This document shows, one piece after another, positions 6,526 through 7,624 of a DNA stretch of 7,624 nt. This DNA is from Ruminococcus sp. Its GTDB lineage: Bacteria; Bacillota; Clostridia; Oscillospirales; Ruminococcaceae. Below the pieces are notes generated by a model that was not told where the DNA came from, did not search any database, and saw only the letters and a program-made list of their open reading frames with translations. The stretch lies in assembly GCA_014799765.1 (NCBI GenBank), contig JAAVHK010000009.1:15563-23186 (forward strand). The letters are read 5' to 3'. How positions within the stretch are numbered: position 1 is the first letter of the stretch; every line of letters starts with the position of its first letter. A program made the position numbers and the translations under genes.

Positions 6526-6693
6526 TGCCTTAGTCAAATCCATAGCGGATTTGTTGTAATCGCAGAATAAATCCTGCCGGAAAAAGTAGGATTTCTGCTT
6601 ACACAAAAAATTACTCTGCCGGCAGTGTCTGCAAAAACAAGACTCACCACACTGCCATGATGAAAACATGAACTTAAAGTCACATTTATTCAT
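6523..6693 (-). CDS. possible small cysteine-rich ORF upstream of scaC
   Basis: A 56-codon open frame from ATG at 6693 to TGA at 6523. The product would begin MNKCDFKFMFSSWQC and contain seven Cys (positions 4, 15, 19, 21, 24, 31, 44), five of them in a CxxxCxCxxC...C cluster like a metal-binding or disulfide-rich peptide. I do not recognise a family. There is no Shine-Dalgarno before the ATG, which lies exactly where transcription from the candidate promoter at 6700-6728 should begin, so translation would have to be leaderless. The frame also overlaps several inverted repeats, and its stop overlaps the extended -10 of the second promoter, so the region may instead be an untranslated leader or regulatory DNA. 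An open frame of this length can occur by chance. Reported as a possibility only. Confidence 0.22.
   Translation of the reverse strand: MNKCDFKFMFSSWQCGESCFCRHCRQSNFLCKQKSYFFRQDLFCDYNKSAMDLTKA
6535..6553. promoter_or_regulatory. Perfect dyad overlapping the -35 region of P2
   Basis: The 19-bp element CAAATCCGCTATGGATTTG (minus strand) has 7-bp perfect arms around a 5-bp centre. Its position immediately upstream of the extended -10 fits a protein-binding operator. If read from P1 it would instead form an RNA hairpin in the leader. No regulator can be named. Confidence 0.4.
6562..6598. repeat. Interrupted inverted repeat in scaC upstream region
   Basis: Arms GCAGA + AATCCT (6562-6566, 6570-6575) and AGGATT + TCTGC (6588-6598) pair with an 11-bp stem, a 3-nt bulge and a 12-nt loop. 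Neither side carries a T-run, so it is not a convincing intrinsic terminator. Confidence 0.4.
6614..6658. repeat. Inverted repeats around CTGCCGGCAG
   Basis: A 10-bp palindrome CTGCCGGCAG (6616-6625) overlaps one arm of a longer inverted repeat: GGCAGTGT and ACACTGCC pair over 8 bp around a 20-bp interior. The two pairings share bases and so are mutually exclusive in RNA, which could allow alternative structures. Confidence 0.4.
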
Positions 6694-6699
6694 GATTTC

Positions 6700-6728
6700 A
6701 TTATATAACAGGACTTAAAAAAAGTAAA
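6700..6728 (-). promoter_or_regulatory. Candidate sigma-A promoter P1 upstream of scaC
   Basis: On the minus strand TTTACT (6728-6723) and TATAAT (6705-6700) are separated by exactly 17 bp, with an AT-rich surround. Initiation would be expected near 6693, giving scaC a 5' leader of about 230 nt. The -10 matches consensus fully; the -35 matches at four of six positions. Confidence 0.55.
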
Positions 6729-6856
6729 TAGGTTTATGAGCATTTTGGTATTTTGTATAAATAATACATTTTCATTTTGTGAATAATACACAAAACTATA
6801 AACTTCAATAACTGACATATAACCATAAACTGTAAAATTTCTGTGAATCAGTTAAT

Positions 6857-7624
6857 TTATTTATCAAGTTTTCTGAATTCTTCAGGAATATTGTTGTTTA
6901 TGATGTCATTTATAATATCCCAGCTGAAATCCGGATAAGTACCTGCCGGAATTGCATAAGGCAGTCCGTGACTGTCGGCAAGTTCGGAATTATACTGGCT
7001 GTAAGGATAAATTCTTATATTTGAGAAATTACCGTCATCATAGTGGATAATAGTAGGAATAGCCCCGACGTTTTCAAGACGTGTTTCACCCGTCACGCCG
7101 TCAACGACAATATCAAAATCAGGCATTTCGCCGACGAGATTGAAGTTATCGGTCTGTGCACAGATGAAATTGCCCATTGAATAGTAAACGAAACCTCTTG
7201 TACCGTCATCACGTGAAATCCATTCCATAGTTTCGGCGGTATGGGTATGACAGCCTAAAATTACATCTGCCCCCCAGTTGACTATTTTTTCAGCGAGTTC
7301 CTTGCGGTCATCTGAAACTTCATGAGTATCTTCAACGCCCCAGTGTACAGAAACTATAACGGCGTCTGCCATCTGACTTGCCTGTTTAACCTGACGTTCA
7401 ATGACATCTTCTTCATAGTTCATAATGACCCTCAGTGGAGAATCTGCCGGAATAGAAAAACCGTTTATGTGTTCAGCGTAGGCAAGAAAAGCAATTTTCA
7501 CGCCGTTTACCTCACGTATACGTATGTTTTCGGAATCTTCCTCATTGAGATATGCACCAAGTACAGTAAGGTCATTTTCCTGTGCTTTGGCGTTCCAGAA
7601 ATTTATAGATTCTTCCAGACCGTC
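6857..7624 (-). CDS. CapA/PgsA-family protein, 5' end outside window
   Basis: The visible part is the C-terminal 255 residues; the frame stays open to the right edge. It resembles the CapA (PGA_cap) family, calcineurin-like metallophosphatase-fold proteins named for poly-gamma-glutamate capsule synthesis but common in Firmicutes with unknown roles. Supporting motifs in order: NGVKIAFLAYAE near residue 40, VIVSVHWGVED, WGADVILGCHTHTAETME, and FVYYSMGNFICAQ. The usual family motif is GxHPH; here it reads GCHTHT, keeping both histidines but with Thr for Pro. A GTG at 7501 could be read as a start, but 42 further in-frame codons without a stop precede it and match the family, so the real start lies outside. 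The C-terminus ends EEFRKLDK with a TAA stop. It shares strand with the sca genes but is separated from scaC by 394 bp, so it is probably an unrelated neighbour. Function is not established. Confidence 0.8.
   Translation of the reverse strand, partial: DGLEESINFWNAKAQENDLTVLGAYLNEEDSENIRIREVNGVKIAFLAYAEHINGFSIPADSPLRVIMNYEEDVIERQVKQASQMADAVIVSVHWGVEDTHEVSDDRKELAEKIVNWGADVILGCHTHTAETMEWISRDDGTRGFVYYSMGNFICAQTDNFNLVGEMPDFDIVVDGVTGETRLENVGAIPTIIHYDDGNFSNIRIYPYSQYNSELADSHGLPYAIPAGTYPDFSWDIINDIINNNIPEEFRKLDK

Larger units (their letters stand above)
6463..6856. other. 394-bp AT-rich gap between capA-like gene and scaC
   Basis: It holds P1, P2, the inverted repeats, the possible small Cys-rich ORF and the scaC ribosome binding site. 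The part next to the capA-like gene (about 6729-6856) is very AT-rich, with an imperfect direct repeat (6751-6768 and 6775-6790) and a 7-bp inverted repeat TTTTGTG/CACAAAA (6775-6795). That repeat is too AT-rich to call a terminator with confidence. Confidence 0.7.

Noticed and set aside
6775..6795. Inverted repeat TTTTGTG/CACAAAA as terminator of the capA-like gene
   Set aside because: The stem is mostly A-T pairs and not followed by a clear T-run, so it is not a convincing intrinsic terminator.

Overview
The window looks like chromosomal DNA from a cellulolytic Ruminococcus, most likely Ruminococcus flavefaciens or a close relative. All convincing genes lie on the minus strand. In transcription order they are: the 3' part of a CapA-like gene (7624 to 6857), a small cohesin-dockerin protein (6462 to 5644), a two-cohesin scaffoldin with a C-terminal dockerin (5528 to 3726), and the 5' part of a long multi-cohesin scaffoldin (3674 to beyond base 1). 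The architecture and order match the published scaC-scaA-scaB part of the R. flavefaciens sca cellulosome cluster. In known clusters cttA and scaE follow, which here would lie beyond the left edge. The assignment rests on domain layout, gene order and remembered family features. No database search was run.

Layout from right to left. CapA-like gene: an incomplete metallophosphatase-fold protein, not an obvious cellulosome part. Gap 6463-6856: AT-rich, holding two candidate sigma-A-type promoters pointing at scaC, several inverted repeats, and a 56-codon cysteine-rich open frame of uncertain reality. scaC: signal peptide, one cohesin, one canonical dockerin. A 115-bp gap, then scaA: signal peptide, a large divergent N-terminal cohesin-like domain, a Thr-rich linker, a second cohesin, a Thr-rich linker containing 39-bp tandem repeats, and an atypical dockerin. 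A 51-bp gap, then scaB: signal peptide, one ScaA-type cohesin, a Thr-rich linker, six tightly packed cohesins of a second type, another Thr-rich linker, and the start of at least one more second-type cohesin.

Expected assembly, from R. flavefaciens literature and inferred here: the ScaC dockerin plugs into ScaA cohesins and its own cohesin adapts binding to other dockerins. The ScaA dockerin plugs into the second-type cohesins of ScaB. ScaB is anchored to the cell surface through its missing C-terminus and ScaE. The ScaA-like first cohesin of ScaB would take dockerins of the kind that ScaA accepts.

The most notable points are the cohesin composition of ScaB (1 ScaA-type plus at least 7 second-type), near-identical 405-bp cohesin repeats, a domain shared between scaA and scaB with a 56-bp identical tract, an expanded second calcium loop in the ScaA dockerin, small hairpins just before the scaA and scaB ribosome binding sites, and the unusual region upstream of scaC.
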